A stretch of DNA of 64,000 nt from Bacteroidota bacterium (GTDB lineage: Bacteria > Bacteroidota > Bacteroidia > AKYH767-A > OLB10). Of the stretch, positions 63,678 to 64,000 are shown one piece after another; the first letter of the stretch is position 1; every line of letters begins with the position of its first letter. A model generated the notes under the pieces. It had not been told where the DNA came from and ran no database searches. It was given only the letters and a program-made list of their open reading frames with translations. The stretch lies in assembly GCA_016714005.1 (NCBI GenBank), contig JADJOA010000003.1:62001-126000 (forward strand). The letters are read 5' to 3'. Both the position numbers and the translations under genes were made by a program.

Positions 63678-64000
63678 TTATTTTATCAGTTGAATTTTTT
63701 CTACCTGTTTTTTATTGTTACCAGATATTTCCATAAAATAAATTCCCGAAGCAAAATTACTCAAGTCAATGCTTGCAGTGTTTTTATTTTTGCTTGCTTG
63801 CCATGTAAAAATAACTTTACCTGATAAGTCCATAACATTAAACGAATAAACATTTTCATCTTCAAACATCTTATTGATAGTAAAAACTCCATTGGATGGA
63901 TTTGGGTAAATATTGAAATCAGAAATTATATCATCAAAATTAATCACGCGAATTTGCGAGTAACTATAATCCCCATTAAAGTCAACCTGCTTTAATCTAT
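63678..64000 (-). CDS. T9SS cargo protein, C-terminal part cut by the window edge
   Basis: The open frame enters from beyond 64000 (RLKQVDFNGDYSYSQIRVIN), the linker commonly found before T9SS domains, and continues with the sorting domain IYPNPSNGVFTINKM ... FNVMDLSGKVIFTW ... FASGIYFMEISG and a short Lys-rich tail. The N-terminal cargo is outside the window. Its stop is one base from the apparent start of the ThiF gene. Confidence 0.8.
   Translation of the reverse strand, partial: RLKQVDFNGDYSYSQIRVINFDDIISDFNIYPNPSNGVFTINKMFEDENVYSFNVMDLSGKVIFTWQASKNKNTASIDLSNFASGIYFMEISGNNKKQVEKIQLIK

Noticed and set aside
1..64000. rRNA, tRNA or CRISPR loci
   Set aside because: I saw no sequence resembling conserved rRNA segments, a tRNA cloverleaf with TTCRANNC arm, or a direct-repeat array; a tRNA missed by eye remains possible.

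Overview
The window looks like a member of the phylum Bacteroidota. It is AT-rich, encodes a type IX secretion (T9SS) component (PorQ), and carries at least eight proteins ending in T9SS type A or type B sorting domains. It also has a giant SprB-like adhesin with a gliding-motility-type C-terminus and a perfect Bacteroidetes promoter (TTTG-N19-TAnnTTTG). The rest of the content (NDH-2, FHS-family sugar transporter, M16 peptidase pair, M4 peptidase with T9SS tail) is typical of Chitinophagales/Sphingobacteriales-like genomes, but I cannot name a genus.

A caution governs the whole annotation. Many genes, including the near-universal glyA, are broken into overlapping frames, and most junctions I traced lie in or beside a homopolymer that is one base too short or too long. 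This pattern points to uncorrected long-read indels rather than real pseudogenes. Fragments are listed as they read now, and the evidence says how they rejoin.

Layout. 1-6.7 kb: sparse and repeat-rich, with one orphan gene, T9SS-cargo genes and their truncated relatives, and three copies of a ~90-155 bp repeat. 6.7-8.5 kb: two unknown genes separated by attC-like elements. 8.6-13.2 kb: sugar transporter, a decayed amylase-like tail, two thioredoxin-fold proteins, NDH-2. 13.2-23.1 kb: one co-directional block with a LuxR-type regulator, four small unusual proteins, an S8 peptidase followed by a beta-lactamase-like serine hydrolase, and an M15 peptidase / patatin / unknown / AHH-like nuclease series. 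With four single-base repairs the enzymes become two giant polypeptides of about 1017 and 1285 residues, neither with a signal peptide. This is the best candidate for an undescribed system here.

23.9-30.5 kb: a YdjM-like membrane protein, two T9SS-exported proteins (beta-propeller and parallel beta-helix) and a YdeI-like protein. 30.7-37.8 kb: housekeeping (PorQ, GlyA, a sugar nucleotidyltransferase, a nitronate monooxygenase-like enzyme, two M16 peptidases). 38-45 kb: the 2362-residue adhesin. 45.2-48.1 kb: an aminotransferase and an acyl-CoA ligase. 48.2-53.4 kb: a secreted M4 metallopeptidase with many Ig-like modules. 53.5-55.5 kb: a sulfotransferase/glycosyltransferase pair. 55.5-60 kb: two large head-repeat proteins with S74 chaperone domains. 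60-62.6 kb: a histidine kinase/response regulator pair. 62.6-64 kb: an E1-like ThiF protein behind a T9SS-cargo gene cut by the window edge.
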